Assembly (NCBI GenBank): GCA_964522445.1
Contig: CAZFUY010000063.1
Span: forward strand, 1-18,020
DNA: 18,020 bases
From: CAZFUY01 sp964522445
Lineage (GTDB): Bacteria > Pseudomonadota > Gammaproteobacteria > SZUA-229
Reading direction: 5' to 3'
The notes under the pieces were generated by a model. That model made no database searches and was not told the origin of the DNA. It worked only from the letters and a program-made list of their open reading frames with translations. Of the stretch, positions 1-6,810 are shown one piece after another; positions within the stretch are counted from its first letter, which is position 1; each line of letters begins with the position of its first letter. Made by a program: the position numbers and the translations under genes.

Positions 1-1043
1 GGTTCATTGCCTTTTTTACCCGAACGTTTATCTGGGTAATGGCCGTGTTTAATAATTTCATATTCTAAAGAAGAGCCGGATTCAAAAGTAATATTACCCT
101 GTGTATCAAAGATGGTGAAGCCACGGCTACCACCATCCATATCACCTTCATCAGCAATTGCAAATTCAGTATCAGAAATCCACACAACGCCATCAGGTTC
201 ATGAGGCACAGATGATAGTGATGAATTTAATTCGATGAGTTTATTTTTGCTAGTATCAATATTGTTTAAATCAACAACACCGGCACTGAAGTGATTAACA
301 ATTTTACCACTGGCAAGATCAATCAATGCAATATGATTATTTTCCTGCAAAGTTAGAACAGCTAAATTTTTGCTGTTGATATCCACATACTCAGGTTCAG
401 GATCATCTGCATACAACATACCTGTTAAACCTGTTAGATCAACTTCACGAGTTGTCCATTTATCAGGGCTACCAATTAAATCAACAATAATAAAAGAACC
501 GGCGGGTGGCTGAGAAGGTCGGCCATCACCTAACTCTTCATCACGCTCATTTTCAATAGCAATTGCGGCATAGCGTTTGTCGGGGCTGATTGAAATTGAA
601 TCTGGCTGACCATTTAATTCGATTGAGGCCAGGATTATTTTGTTTGCAATATCAACTACTACGAGCTTACCACCTGGGGCTGTATAAGTGGGAGATGTAT
701 TAACGGCTACCAGGGCATAGTTACCAGTAATAGAAACAGAAGTGGGTTCACCACCCATTTCAATAATACCTAGAGCAAGTGGCTTAGCAGGATTATAAAT
801 ATCAACAAAGCCAATGTTTCCCATTTTTGAATCAGTATATATAAGAGTGTAGCCATCATCCGTTGCAGCCACAATTTCAGAAACAGTTTTTTGAGTAATA
901 TCTGAATTTAAAAAAACTGGAAAGGTAGAAATTCTGGAGAATCCTGCATGGTTATGGTGGTCTTTGGCAATGACAGGTGAAATGTTTAAAGCAGCTGTAG
1001 CGGCAAGAACAATAAGACTCTTCTTAAATGGTAGTTGAAACAT
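1..1043 (-). CDS. Secreted beta-propeller-like protein, C-terminus cut by window edge
   Basis: I translated this by eye from the ATG at 1043-1041; it stays open for 347 codons to the left edge, so the C-terminus is missing. The ATG is preceded by a strong ribosome site (AGGGGGA). The N-terminus MFQLPFKKSLIVLAATAALNI followed by SPVIA-K is a typical Sec signal peptide with cleavage near residue 27. The mature part shows repeated beta-propeller blade patterns: GNIGFVDIYNP, GGKLVVVDIANK, PDSISISPDKRYAAIAIENE, and a DPEPEYVDIN stretch followed by LAVLTLQENNHIALIDLASG. The last two resemble choice-of-anchor-I/YVTN-type surface proteins. The segment PHEPDGVVWISDTEFAIADEGD also recalls phytase-like esterase propellers. 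I infer a periplasmic or surface protein; a phosphatase or phytase activity is possible but no catalytic residues can be pointed to. It stands alone, with about 500 bp of gene-free DNA upstream. Confidence 0.8.
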   Translation of the reverse strand, partial: MFQLPFKKSLIVLAATAALNISPVIAKDHHNHAGFSRISTFPVFLNSDITQKTVSEIVAATDDGYTLIYTDSKMGNIGFVDIYNPAKPLALGIIEMGGEPTSVSITGNYALVAVNTSPTYTAPGGKLVVVDIANKIILASIELNGQPDSISISPDKRYAAIAIENERDEELGDGRPSQPPAGSFIIVDLIGSPDKWTTREVDLTGLTGMLYADDPEPEYVDINSKNLAVLTLQENNHIALIDLASGKIVNHFSAGVVDLNNIDTSKNKLIELNSSLSSVPHEPDGVVWISDTEFAIADEGDMDGGSRGFTIFDTQGNITFESGSSLEYEIIKHGHYPDKRSGKKGNE

Positions 1044-1303
1044 GCTATCCCCCTGGGACTAATTTTTAGGTTAGTAGAAAAAAGAAATCCTAAAGATCCA
1101 GGATGACAATATGGTTAACTTAAAATTAATACCATATGAAAAAATTAATAAATGTTATCAGAGGATAGAGTCAAAAATAATAAAACCTCAAAGATACTAG
1201 CAAGTCTTTTTACATAAAACGAAGTTTGTAGAAAGTAATAAAAACTTTTCTATTCCTGCATATTTCAGCGTGAATCACATCATTTTTTATTTTAAAGGCA
1301 GCT

Positions 1304-1333
1304 GGATTCTGCTTCAAAAGCATGCCGGAATGA
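1304..1333. repeat. Degenerate hairpin repeat, ATTCCTGC/GCAGGAAT family
   Basis: The sequence GGATTC-TGCTTCAAAAG followed by CATGCCGGAATGA aligns with GGATTCCTGCTAAAAA followed by CATGCAGGAATGA at 2665-2693, with only a few substitutions and small indels. The stem is partly decayed here (ATTC..TGC against GCCGGAAT). I infer an old copy of the same dispersed palindromic element. Confidence 0.55.
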
Positions 1334-1478
1334 AGAAATCTCTAAGAGCAATAATATTTATTAAGGCTATAGCCTCATGGATTATATATGTATGAGGTGT
1401 TGTTTATATATTTAATAAATTTTTTATATTCCTGGAATAACTACAAATGCAAAACAACAGTCATTTATTTGTATTGGT

Positions 1479-1511
1479 TTTGTCATACATGCGTCATACA
1501 TGAGTGACAAA
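1479..1511. promoter_or_regulatory. Candidate operator: tandem GTCATACATG inside an inverted repeat
   Basis: GTCATACATG occurs twice, at 1482-1491 and 1493-1502, 11 bp apart, which is about one helical turn. The pair is framed by the inverted arms TTTGTCA (1479-1485) and TGACAAA (1505-1511). It ends 39 bp upstream of a gene whose N-terminus looks like a ribbon-helix-helix DNA-binding domain. RHH repressors commonly bind short repeats spaced by about a helical turn in their own promoter, so autoregulation is a reasonable inference. No binding can be shown from sequence alone. Confidence 0.5.
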
Positions 1512-1550
1512 GTGCTCACATAAATTACTGGCAATGGCTATTGGATAATC

Positions 1551-1985
1551 ATGGATAACAAAAGCTGCTGTATCTCGGTTCGGCTGTCTGCAACTGAGCA
1601 AAAAAAAATAAAAGCGACAGTAAAAAAACTACAGGTAAGGAATTCAGACATTGTGCGCTATGCGATAAGAACGACGCTTGTGCGTTTGTCTGCATTTTAT
1701 AATCCGGGATTTAATGGCGTAACTCTGTTACCGACCATGATCAAATATTGCAATGAGCTGAACAGACATTTTGATATGGATGCAGACAAACTGGATAAGA
1801 TTATTAATGCTGAAGTTAGTGAACCAGGTAGTCGGGTGGCACGTAATGATATTGAGATGCTGGCACTTTGTGGTATGCCAGTAGAAATTATTCAACAAAG
1901 ATTTAAACAGATTACAGATATAGATCTTGATGAAAAAGATGTTTACCAATTTATGAAAAGTTACCTTGTAGAGAAGTATCAATAA
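1551..1985 (+). CDS. Ribbon-helix-helix-like protein of unknown function
   Basis: This 144-residue protein is not one I can name. Residues 7-45 (CISVRLSATEQKKIKATVKKL, then QVRNSDIVRYAIRTTL) have the Arc/CopG shape: a short beta strand, then a helix with EQKKI, a turn, and a helix starting NSDIVRYAI. The remaining 100 residues are predicted helical and mostly acidic, with no catalytic motif and no membrane segment. They could be an oligomerisation or partner-binding domain. The ATG at 1551 is the first that gives this domain; its ribosome site is poor. A tandem/inverted motif lies just upstream, and the PEP-CTERM-type gene follows after 60 bp on the same strand, so the two may be co-transcribed. 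An antitoxin role is possible, but no toxin gene is adjacent. I infer a DNA-binding regulator. Confidence 0.65.
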   Translation: MDNKSCCISVRLSATEQKKIKATVKKLQVRNSDIVRYAIRTTLVRLSAFYNPGFNGVTLLPTMIKYCNELNRHFDMDADKLDKIINAEVSEPGSRVARNDIEMLALCGMPVEIIQQRFKQITDIDLDEKDVYQFMKSYLVEKYQ

Positions 1986-2045
1986 ATATCAGTGGATTAA
2001 AAGCAATATCAATATAAAGTTTTTTAAACTAAATGGGAGCAAATT

Positions 2046-2534
2046 ATGCTTAAAATAAACGGGACTACCTTAGGGTGGAAATTTATATTAACACTTGTGT
2101 TACTGATTGGTGCGCATGTAACAAATGCCAGTACGATTATCTATGAAGATGTGCAACTGGTTAGTGGAAATAGTGAAACATACATAGGCTATTTTAATCA
2201 GTCAGTGCAATTAAAAGATGCTGGAACTTATCAGGCAAGTCTGAGTGATTTTGAATTTTCTGCCAGCTTTGATATGTTGGGTCTTAGTATTAGTAGCAGT
2301 ACCAGAAAAATGGGCGAAATCTGGAAAGAAGGCAGCTTTGAATTTGAAGCAGAAGCTGGAAAATATTTTCTTGGTCTGATTTACAAAACAGATGCAAACC
2401 TGAATCTGGGTATGTATGGTATTAATCTTAGTTATCTTGGTCAGCCTGTTGTTAGTGCAGTACCTCTGCCAGCTTCAATCTGGTTTATGTTATCGGGTTT
2501 GATGACAATAGCTGCTTATCGACGCAAAGTTTAA
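2046..2534 (+). CDS. Small exported protein with PEP-CTERM-type sorting signal
   Basis: The protein has 162 residues. Residues 11-28 form a hydrophobic signal peptide ending near TNA-S. The middle is a serine-, glycine- and aromatic-rich beta-type domain of about 110 residues without cysteines. The C-terminus (140-162) is a tripartite sorting tag: PLPAS, a hydrophobic helix IWFMLSGLMTIAA, and the basic end YRRKV. This is the VPLPA variant of the PEP-CTERM signal common in gammaproteobacteria, processed in the inner membrane by an exosortase that must be encoded elsewhere. The start at 2046 has a good ribosome site (GGGAG at 2035-2039). A hairpin with a T-rich tail follows the stop. The likely fate is the outer surface or extracellular matrix; the function of the central domain is unknown. 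Confidence 0.82.
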   Translation: MLKINGTTLGWKFILTLVLLIGAHVTNASTIIYEDVQLVSGNSETYIGYFNQSVQLKDAGTYQASLSDFEFSASFDMLGLSISSSTRKMGEIWKEGSFEFEAEAGKYFLGLIYKTDANLNLGMYGINLSYLGQPVVSAVPLPASIWFMLSGLMTIAAYRRKV

Positions 2535-2540
2535 GCAAAG

Positions 2541-2580
2541 AAAAAATCCATATTCTTCTGGATGTGGATTTCTTCTTTTT
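2541..2580 (+). terminator. Intrinsic terminator after the PEP-CTERM-type gene
   Basis: AAATCCATAT (2544-2553) pairs with ATGTGGATTT (2562-2571) through ten base pairs, one of them a T-G wobble, with an 8-base loop. It is preceded by an A run and followed by TCTTCTTTTT. It lies 6 bp after the stop codon of the exported-protein gene. Confidence 0.75.
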
Positions 2581-2745
2581 ATAGAGACCTTTGCACGAAA
2601 AAAATCCTGTCATCCCGGTATGCTTTTGAGCCGGGATCCAGTATTCAAAGCACTAAAAGTCACGGGATTCCTGCTAAAAACATGCAGGAATGACAAAAGT
2701 ATTATTAATTTTTTATAATCTGTATCTCGTGAAAAGCCCTTATAA
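2579..2745. repeat. MITE-like element with imperfect terminal inverted repeats
   Basis: The left end TTATAGAGACCTTTGCACGA (2579-2598) is matched in inverted orientation by TCGTGAAAAGCCCTTATAA (2727-2745), imperfectly but over the whole length. Inside are two hairpins: ATCCCGG (2612-2618) with CCGGGAT (2631-2637), and ATTCCTGC (2667-2674) with GCAGGAAT (2684-2691). There is no coding capacity. The end sequence ATAGAGACCTTTGCA recurs exactly at 11967-11981 after argH. I infer a non-autonomous transposon relic carrying REP-like palindromes. The right end lies just short of the glutaredoxin stop codon, so the element sits between two convergent genes. Confidence 0.6.
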
Positions 2746-2748
2746 TAA

Positions 2749-3006
2749 CTAAGCTTCCATTAATTCATCAAGCTCATCATCCATGTGCAACATAGTAAGT
2801 TCAGAAAAACCACCAATCCACTTTCCATCAATTGTGATTTGAGGAACAGTGCGAGCGCCTTCAGTTTTTTCAGCCATTTCACGTAAAGCGCTATGGTCTG
2901 TATCTACCCTGGCTTCCAGATAGGGTATATTCCATTTATTAAGCAGATTTTTAGTTTTGTCACAAATTGGGCAGCGAGCCGTGCTGTAAATTTTTAGACG
3001 TGCCAT
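2749..3006 (-). CDS. grxC: Glutaredoxin 3 family protein
   Basis: This is an 85-residue thioredoxin-fold protein that reduces disulfides and glutathione mixed disulfides in the cytoplasm. The dithiol active site is CPIC (C12, C15) in STARCPICDKTKNLL. The cis-proline motif TVPQI (P55) and the glutathione-binding GG with IGGFSEL complete the fold. I place the start at 3006 rather than the in-frame ATG at 3033, because MARLKIYS begins directly with the first beta strand, an AGGAG site lies at the right distance, and a perfect extended -10 (TGCTATAAT on the minus strand, 3042-3034) would place transcription initiation downstream of 3033. It diverges from the flavin reductase gene. The acidic C-terminus DDELDELMEA is slightly longer than the minimal fold. 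Confidence 0.88.
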   Translation of the reverse strand: MARLKIYSTARCPICDKTKNLLNKWNIPYLEARVDTDHSALREMAEKTEGARTVPQITIDGKWIGGFSELTMLHMDDELDELMEA

Positions 3007-3033
3007 TTTAAAGCTCCTGATAAAAATCGACAC

Positions 3034-3042
3034 ATTATAGCA
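3034..3042 (-). promoter_or_regulatory. Extended -10 promoter of the glutaredoxin gene
   Basis: Read on the minus strand, the sequence is TGCTATAAT, a perfect TATAAT preceded by the TGn extension. The hexamer 17 bases upstream (GTGCCA) is a poor -35, which is usual for extended -10 promoters. Initiation would fall near 3027, about 20 bases before the ATG at 3006. Confidence 0.6.
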
Positions 3043-3169
3043 AATAGCTGGATTATTGGCACAAAGCCTTATTTTTAGCTGGTTTTCTGTTATCGGAAGA
3101 TATGTAAAACTTTCACTTTGCTCATATTTGGGGCAAAATGCTCCCCCTATCAGTTAACGAGGTCCCCCC

Positions 3170-4201
3170 ATGGCATTTAAGGTTAAAGTGCAACCGAGTG
3201 GTCATGAATTTGAAGCAGAAGCTGGCGAAACAATTTTAGATGCGGCTATGCGCCAGTCTATAGAATTACCCTATGGTTGTCGTAGTGGGGTATGCGGTTC
3301 TTGTGTGGGCTCTATTGTTAATGGGCAGGTTAGTTATGAAGAGCCACCTAAGGCTCTGACTGATGACATGATAAAAGAGAATAAGACTCTATTTTGCAGA
3401 GCGCGAGCGGCTTCTGATCTGGAAATTAGAGTAGATGAAATTGAAGATCTTGCAGATATTGAAATTAAAAATCTACGCTGTCGTGTAGAAGCAAAAGATC
3501 AGCTTTGTCATGATGTTATTAGTTTAAAGTTAAAACTGGCAGGAGATGAGCGTTTACAGTTTCATGCTGGGCAATATATAGAATTCATACTGGAAGATGG
3601 TAAACGTCGAGCATTTTCTATTGCTAATGCACCTCATGAAGATGAATTAATTGAATTGCATATTCGTCATATTGAAGGCGGCATGTTTACAGATTTTCTA
3701 TTTGAGAAAATGCCAGATAAATCGATGTTGCGAATTGAAGGCCCATTGGGTAGCTTCTTTTTACGTGAAGAATCAGAGCGTCCCATAATTTTTGTTGGTG
3801 GTGGCACAGGGTTTGGTCCAATTAAAGCCATGATTGAACATGCAATTTATGTTGGTTTAAAGCAACCTATACATGTTTTTATGGGTGTTCGTGCGTTAAG
3901 AGATTTATATATGGGCGATCTGATAAAAGCCTGGCAGGAAAAAGGCATTAAATTTACGCCGATATTATCAGAGCCACTGGATGGGGATAACTGGCAGGGT
4001 GAAACAGGTTTTGTGCATGAGGCTGTTGCTAATGCCTATAGTGATTTATCTGGTTTTGATATTTATATGTGTGGCCCTCCACCAATGGTGACAGCCGCAG
4101 TAGAACTGTTTTCTAAGCAAAAAGCGATAACAGATCAAATGTACTCAGATGCATTTGAATATTCAAAAGATGCTCAAAAGGCAATAGAAGCTAATAAATA
4201 A
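3170..4201 (+). CDS. Ferredoxin-fused FAD/NAD(P)H reductase (glucoseen-reductase-like)
   Basis: This 343-residue electron-transfer protein has three domains. Residues 1-90 form a plant-type [2Fe-2S] ferredoxin with C37, C42, C45 (CRSGVCGSC) and C76 (LFCRARA). Residues 100-200 form an FAD-binding barrel with RAFS (147-150) and GPLGSF. The rest is an NAD(P)H-binding domain with GGGTGFGPI (210-218) and the late YMCGPPPM motif. The order 2Fe-2S, FAD, NAD matches CDP-6-deoxy-delta-3,4-glucoseen reductase (AscD-like) and oxygenase reductase components. No AscC-like dehydratase or oxygenase partner lies in the window, so the sugar-synthesis annotation often given to such proteins is not supported here; it may be a general flavin or iron-sulphur reductase. 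GAGG precedes the ATG. The upstream neighbour, divergent, is a glutaredoxin, which suggests a redox theme. Confidence 0.82.
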   Translation: MAFKVKVQPSGHEFEAEAGETILDAAMRQSIELPYGCRSGVCGSCVGSIVNGQVSYEEPPKALTDDMIKENKTLFCRARAASDLEIRVDEIEDLADIEIKNLRCRVEAKDQLCHDVISLKLKLAGDERLQFHAGQYIEFILEDGKRRAFSIANAPHEDELIELHIRHIEGGMFTDFLFEKMPDKSMLRIEGPLGSFFLREESERPIIFVGGGTGFGPIKAMIEHAIYVGLKQPIHVFMGVRALRDLYMGDLIKAWQEKGIKFTPILSEPLDGDNWQGETGFVHEAVANAYSDLSGFDIYMCGPPPMVTAAVELFSKQKAITDQMYSDAFEYSKDAQKAIEANK

Positions 4202-4218
4202 TTTTAGTGATGTATTAT

Positions 4219-4246
4219 TGTAGCCGCAGCTAAAGCTGCTTCTACA
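4219..4246. repeat. REP-like palindrome between convergent genes
   Basis: TGTAGCCGCAGC (4219-4230) pairs with GCTGCTTCTACA (4235-4246) at 10 of 12 positions around a TAAA loop. The core GCAGCTAAAGCTGC is shared in kind with the hairpin at 8585-8624, and both resemble the TGTAGGAGCGGCTTTAGCCGC REP family of pseudomonads and xanthomonads. It lies between the convergent flavin reductase and hemY genes and may end transcription from both sides. A further inverted repeat, AGAAAA-TTA-TTTTCT (4281-4295), abuts the hemY stop. Confidence 0.65.
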
Positions 4247-4297
4247 GATTCTTGTTAAAAGATTGTAGAAATAAGCTGTAAGAAAATTATTTTCTGG

Positions 4298-5581
4298 CTA
4301 TTGAATAATTTTTAAAACAGGTGCTGAATCATTTTCTTTTGTTAATAAAAAATTATTTTCAGACGCTTGAATATCATCCCTGCCCTGCTCTTTATTTACA
4401 GCCAGATTTAATCCCTTCTGATACAGAGCCTGAGCGCTATCTGCTTCATCCATTTTTTCTTCCAGTAACATAGCAAGTTGTAAATAGGTTTCAGCTAAAG
4501 GTGAAATACCTAAACTGGTTTCAAGATAATTACGTGCTTTACCCCACAACTTATTTTTTATGCATAATTTTCCAAGTACCAATAATAATGCAGCACTTCT
4601 GGCGTGTCCGTGTAACCAGGTTTCAGCTGTTTCAAGTTGTTTTTGAGGGTTGCTGGTTTCAAGTTGCGCATAAAGGCGTACGATGGATTCCTGCCAGTGA
4701 CGGCTTAAATAACCGCGTAATATTTTTTCTGCGTCATCATTTTCTTTAATAGATATTAAAAAAGTAATATAGATATTTAATAAATTAGCATTATCTTTTA
4801 ATGGTTTTGGAATTTGTTGCCAGATTTGTTTAACACGCTCATGGTTTTTTTGTTTTATATTATTACTTAACATACCTGAATAAGTTTCTATTTCTAATGA
4901 GCCAAGTTTATCATCAGATACCAGTTTGCTTTTTTTAACTTCTTCAAGTAATCGCCCCAGGCTTTCCCAGTCATTAAGTTGTTCATAAACGCGAGCCTGC
5001 AATTTTTTTATGTAGCCATGTTTTGGAGCAATAGTGCTTAAATGATTGAGCGTTGCTAATGACTGTTCGTATTGTTTATGTGAAAGCTGTAGTTCGGCCT
5101 GAGTAATACCAATAGCAATATCGGCTGAAGGTGTAGATTCATGGGCCAGGCGTAAATATTCATCGCGTCTGTCATAAGCGCCCTGTTGTTGTGCTGAGCG
5201 TGCAGCCATTAAGTAATTTAGTAAACCAGTGTCACTATGAGTAACCTGTTTTAATAATATTTTTTCAGCCTGAGCAAAGCGTCCTTCTGACATTTCAATT
5301 AAGCCTTTAACTAAAGCATTACGAGCCTTTTCAGAAAGACGAGAGTTATAACGTAGGCCAAGATAATCTGGAATATGTAATAAGACAGACAGCACACGAA
5401 CCAGATAATGAAATAGAAAAAATGAAATAGCTAAAACACCCAGTGTAAAAATAAAAGAAGTTTCAACACTAATATCTCCAAAACTTAAAACCACATAGCC
5501 GGGTCCAAAATAATATGCGCTAAGACCAATGCCTACAGCAAGAATAGTTGCGGTTACAATAGCGAGTATCAGGCGTTTCAT
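4298..5581 (-). CDS. hemY: HemY, TPR-containing inner-membrane haem-synthesis protein
   Basis: The protein has 427 residues. Two membrane helices open it (about 4-24 and 43-66), separated by the HemY_N-type segment YYFGPGYVVLSFGDISVETS. A helical region of tetratricopeptide type follows, for example ALVKGLIEMSEGRFAQAEKI and the later LLVLGKLCIKNKLWGKARNY and QLAMLLEEKMDEADSAQALY. This is the proteobacterial HemY, an accessory protein of late haem biosynthesis, and not the Gram-positive protoporphyrinogen oxidase of the same name. Its ATG shares one base with the hemX stop (TAATG), implying translational coupling. It is the last gene of the cluster. The extreme C-terminus is polar and probably disordered. 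Confidence 0.88.
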   Translation of the reverse strand: MKRLILAIVTATILAVGIGLSAYYFGPGYVVLSFGDISVETSFIFTLGVLAISFFLFHYLVRVLSVLLHIPDYLGLRYNSRLSEKARNALVKGLIEMSEGRFAQAEKILLKQVTHSDTGLLNYLMAARSAQQQGAYDRRDEYLRLAHESTPSADIAIGITQAELQLSHKQYEQSLATLNHLSTIAPKHGYIKKLQARVYEQLNDWESLGRLLEEVKKSKLVSDDKLGSLEIETYSGMLSNNIKQKNHERVKQIWQQIPKPLKDNANLLNIYITFLISIKENDDAEKILRGYLSRHWQESIVRLYAQLETSNPQKQLETAETWLHGHARSAALLLVLGKLCIKNKLWGKARNYLETSLGISPLAETYLQLAMLLEEKMDEADSAQALYQKGLNLAVNKEQGRDDIQASENNFLLTKENDSAPVLKIIQ

Positions 5582-6747
5582 TATAATGCCTCCGCTTCTT
5601 TTATTTTTTCAGAAGTAGCTTCAGGTTTATTTATAGGGCGCGTCGTTTCAACTGCCTGAATGGCCGTTTGTAATAATCGCCATGCTTTAGTGATATCAGG
5701 CAGATCGGGTGTCAGATTTAAATTTAAAAACTCAGTCAGGTCGTTTTGCATCTGAGAAACACGGTTATCACTTTCTTTATAATGTAAGTGCAATATATTT
5801 TGTGATTGCTGTAAGTCATGAACAAATTGTTTCTGGTCGTAACGTAAAACAGCTAGTCGTGCGCCGAGTAAATGGGTGCGTAATATTTGTTCCAGTTGGC
5901 TCTGTTGTTCCGCACTACTGGCAGGTTCAAGGCTTCGATGATGAATTTTAATTTCACCAATTTTCATGACTGTATTAATTACTGAGTCTACAAAGTTATT
6001 ATTATTTTCAACAACAGTTTCATTGTTAGTGGCGGCATTATCTTTTTTAAACTGTGCTTTAACTTCATCTTCAATAGATTTAAATGGTAATTCAGATAAA
6101 TGTGCAATCATTTGATCTATAGCCATGGCAGTACCATTTACATCAATTTGATGAAGAGCTTTTAGCTCCCCTATATCTTTTGATAGTTGCTGGCGAATAT
6201 TAAATAAACCGATATCGCCTAAATCATATATGCGTTGACTTGCACCCTGTAATGCAGCAATTGCACCATTAATGTCTCTGGCAATTTGTAATCGGCGATT
6301 AGCAATACGCAGCAAATAATCTATTTCTGCCAGTATCCAGCCTTTTTGACCACGATTGGTTACTTCAATCGCTGTTTGTGAAATATCTACCAGTTGCTTC
6401 TGGTCAGTGGCCAAATTCTGTATTAACAGATTATTTTTCTGAATAGATTGGTTTAGAGACGCTGTGTTTGAATCAGCCTGACTTTTAAACTGGCGCAGTT
6501 GAAGTTCTAAGCCATTACGACTGGCCTGTTGTTTCTTTATTAGAATTTGTTGCTGCTGCCATAAATAAAAACCACCGGCTGCTGTGACTCCTGCAATGAT
6601 AATTAATAAGAGCAGAGTGAAATAATTCAGGCTCTGTTTTGTTTTAACAGGAGTAGCTTCAGTCTTTTTTTCAGACGAAGAATTTTGTTCTTTTACTTTT
6701 TCAGTTTCAGGGGCTGTGGTTAATAGTTTATCTTCAGAATCTGCCAT
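5581..6747 (-). CDS. hemX: HemX, membrane-anchored accessory protein of haem synthesis
   Basis: The protein has 388 residues. The N-terminus is charged and low in complexity (1-41), then comes a single membrane helix (about 42-64, YFTLLLLIIIAGVTAAGGFYL). A glutamine-rich coiled coil (65-115) and a helical domain with WILAEIDYLLRIANRRLQIA follow. The last feature is typical of HemX. Databases often name such proteins uroporphyrinogen-III C-methyltransferase, but no methyltransferase glycine motifs are visible, so I do not assign that activity. The gene starts 63 bp after hemD and overlaps hemY by one base. No strong ribosome site precedes the ATG. The partner set (hemC, hemD, hemY) supports a role in tetrapyrrole flux or complex assembly at the inner membrane. 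Confidence 0.87.
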   Translation of the reverse strand: MADSEDKLLTTAPETEKVKEQNSSSEKKTEATPVKTKQSLNYFTLLLLIIIAGVTAAGGFYLWQQQQILIKKQQASRNGLELQLRQFKSQADSNTASLNQSIQKNNLLIQNLATDQKQLVDISQTAIEVTNRGQKGWILAEIDYLLRIANRRLQIARDINGAIAALQGASQRIYDLGDIGLFNIRQQLSKDIGELKALHQIDVNGTAMAIDQMIAHLSELPFKSIEDEVKAQFKKDNAATNNETVVENNNNFVDSVINTVMKIGEIKIHHRSLEPASSAEQQSQLEQILRTHLLGARLAVLRYDQKQFVHDLQQSQNILHLHYKESDNRVSQMQNDLTEFLNLNLTPDLPDITKAWRLLQTAIQAVETTRPINKPEATSEKIKEAEAL

Positions 6748-6810
6748 GACATTATCTATATTAATATTTTAAAGTTATTCTCGCACGCTTCTAGCGGAAA
6801 TGGGGGTATT

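Larger units (their letters stand above)
1044..1550. other. AT-rich intergenic region with short repeats
   Basis: This stretch of about 500 bp separates two divergently oriented genes and I find no convincing reading frame in it. It holds a degenerate copy of the ATTCCTGC/GCAGGAAT hairpin repeat (1304-1333), a perfect palindrome GGCTATAGCC (1365-1374) that runs directly into an inverted pair CCTCAT (1373-1378) / ATGAGG (1392-1397), long A/T runs, and the tandem motif at 1479-1511 listed separately. Promoters for both flanking genes must lie here, but I could not single out a good -35/-10 pair. Confidence 0.6.

Noticed and set aside
3007..3033. Nine-residue N-terminal extension of the glutaredoxin
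   Set aside because: The likely transcription start lies downstream of that ATG, and the AGGAG site belongs to the later ATG.
6150..6170. GAGCTTTTAGCTC palindrome inside hemX
   Set aside because: It is a short match to the REP core within coding sequence, without the flanking arms; probably chance.
5581..6747. HemX as a uroporphyrinogen-III methyltransferase
   Set aside because: No methyltransferase motifs are visible; the name is a common carry-over from a fused or misnamed relative.
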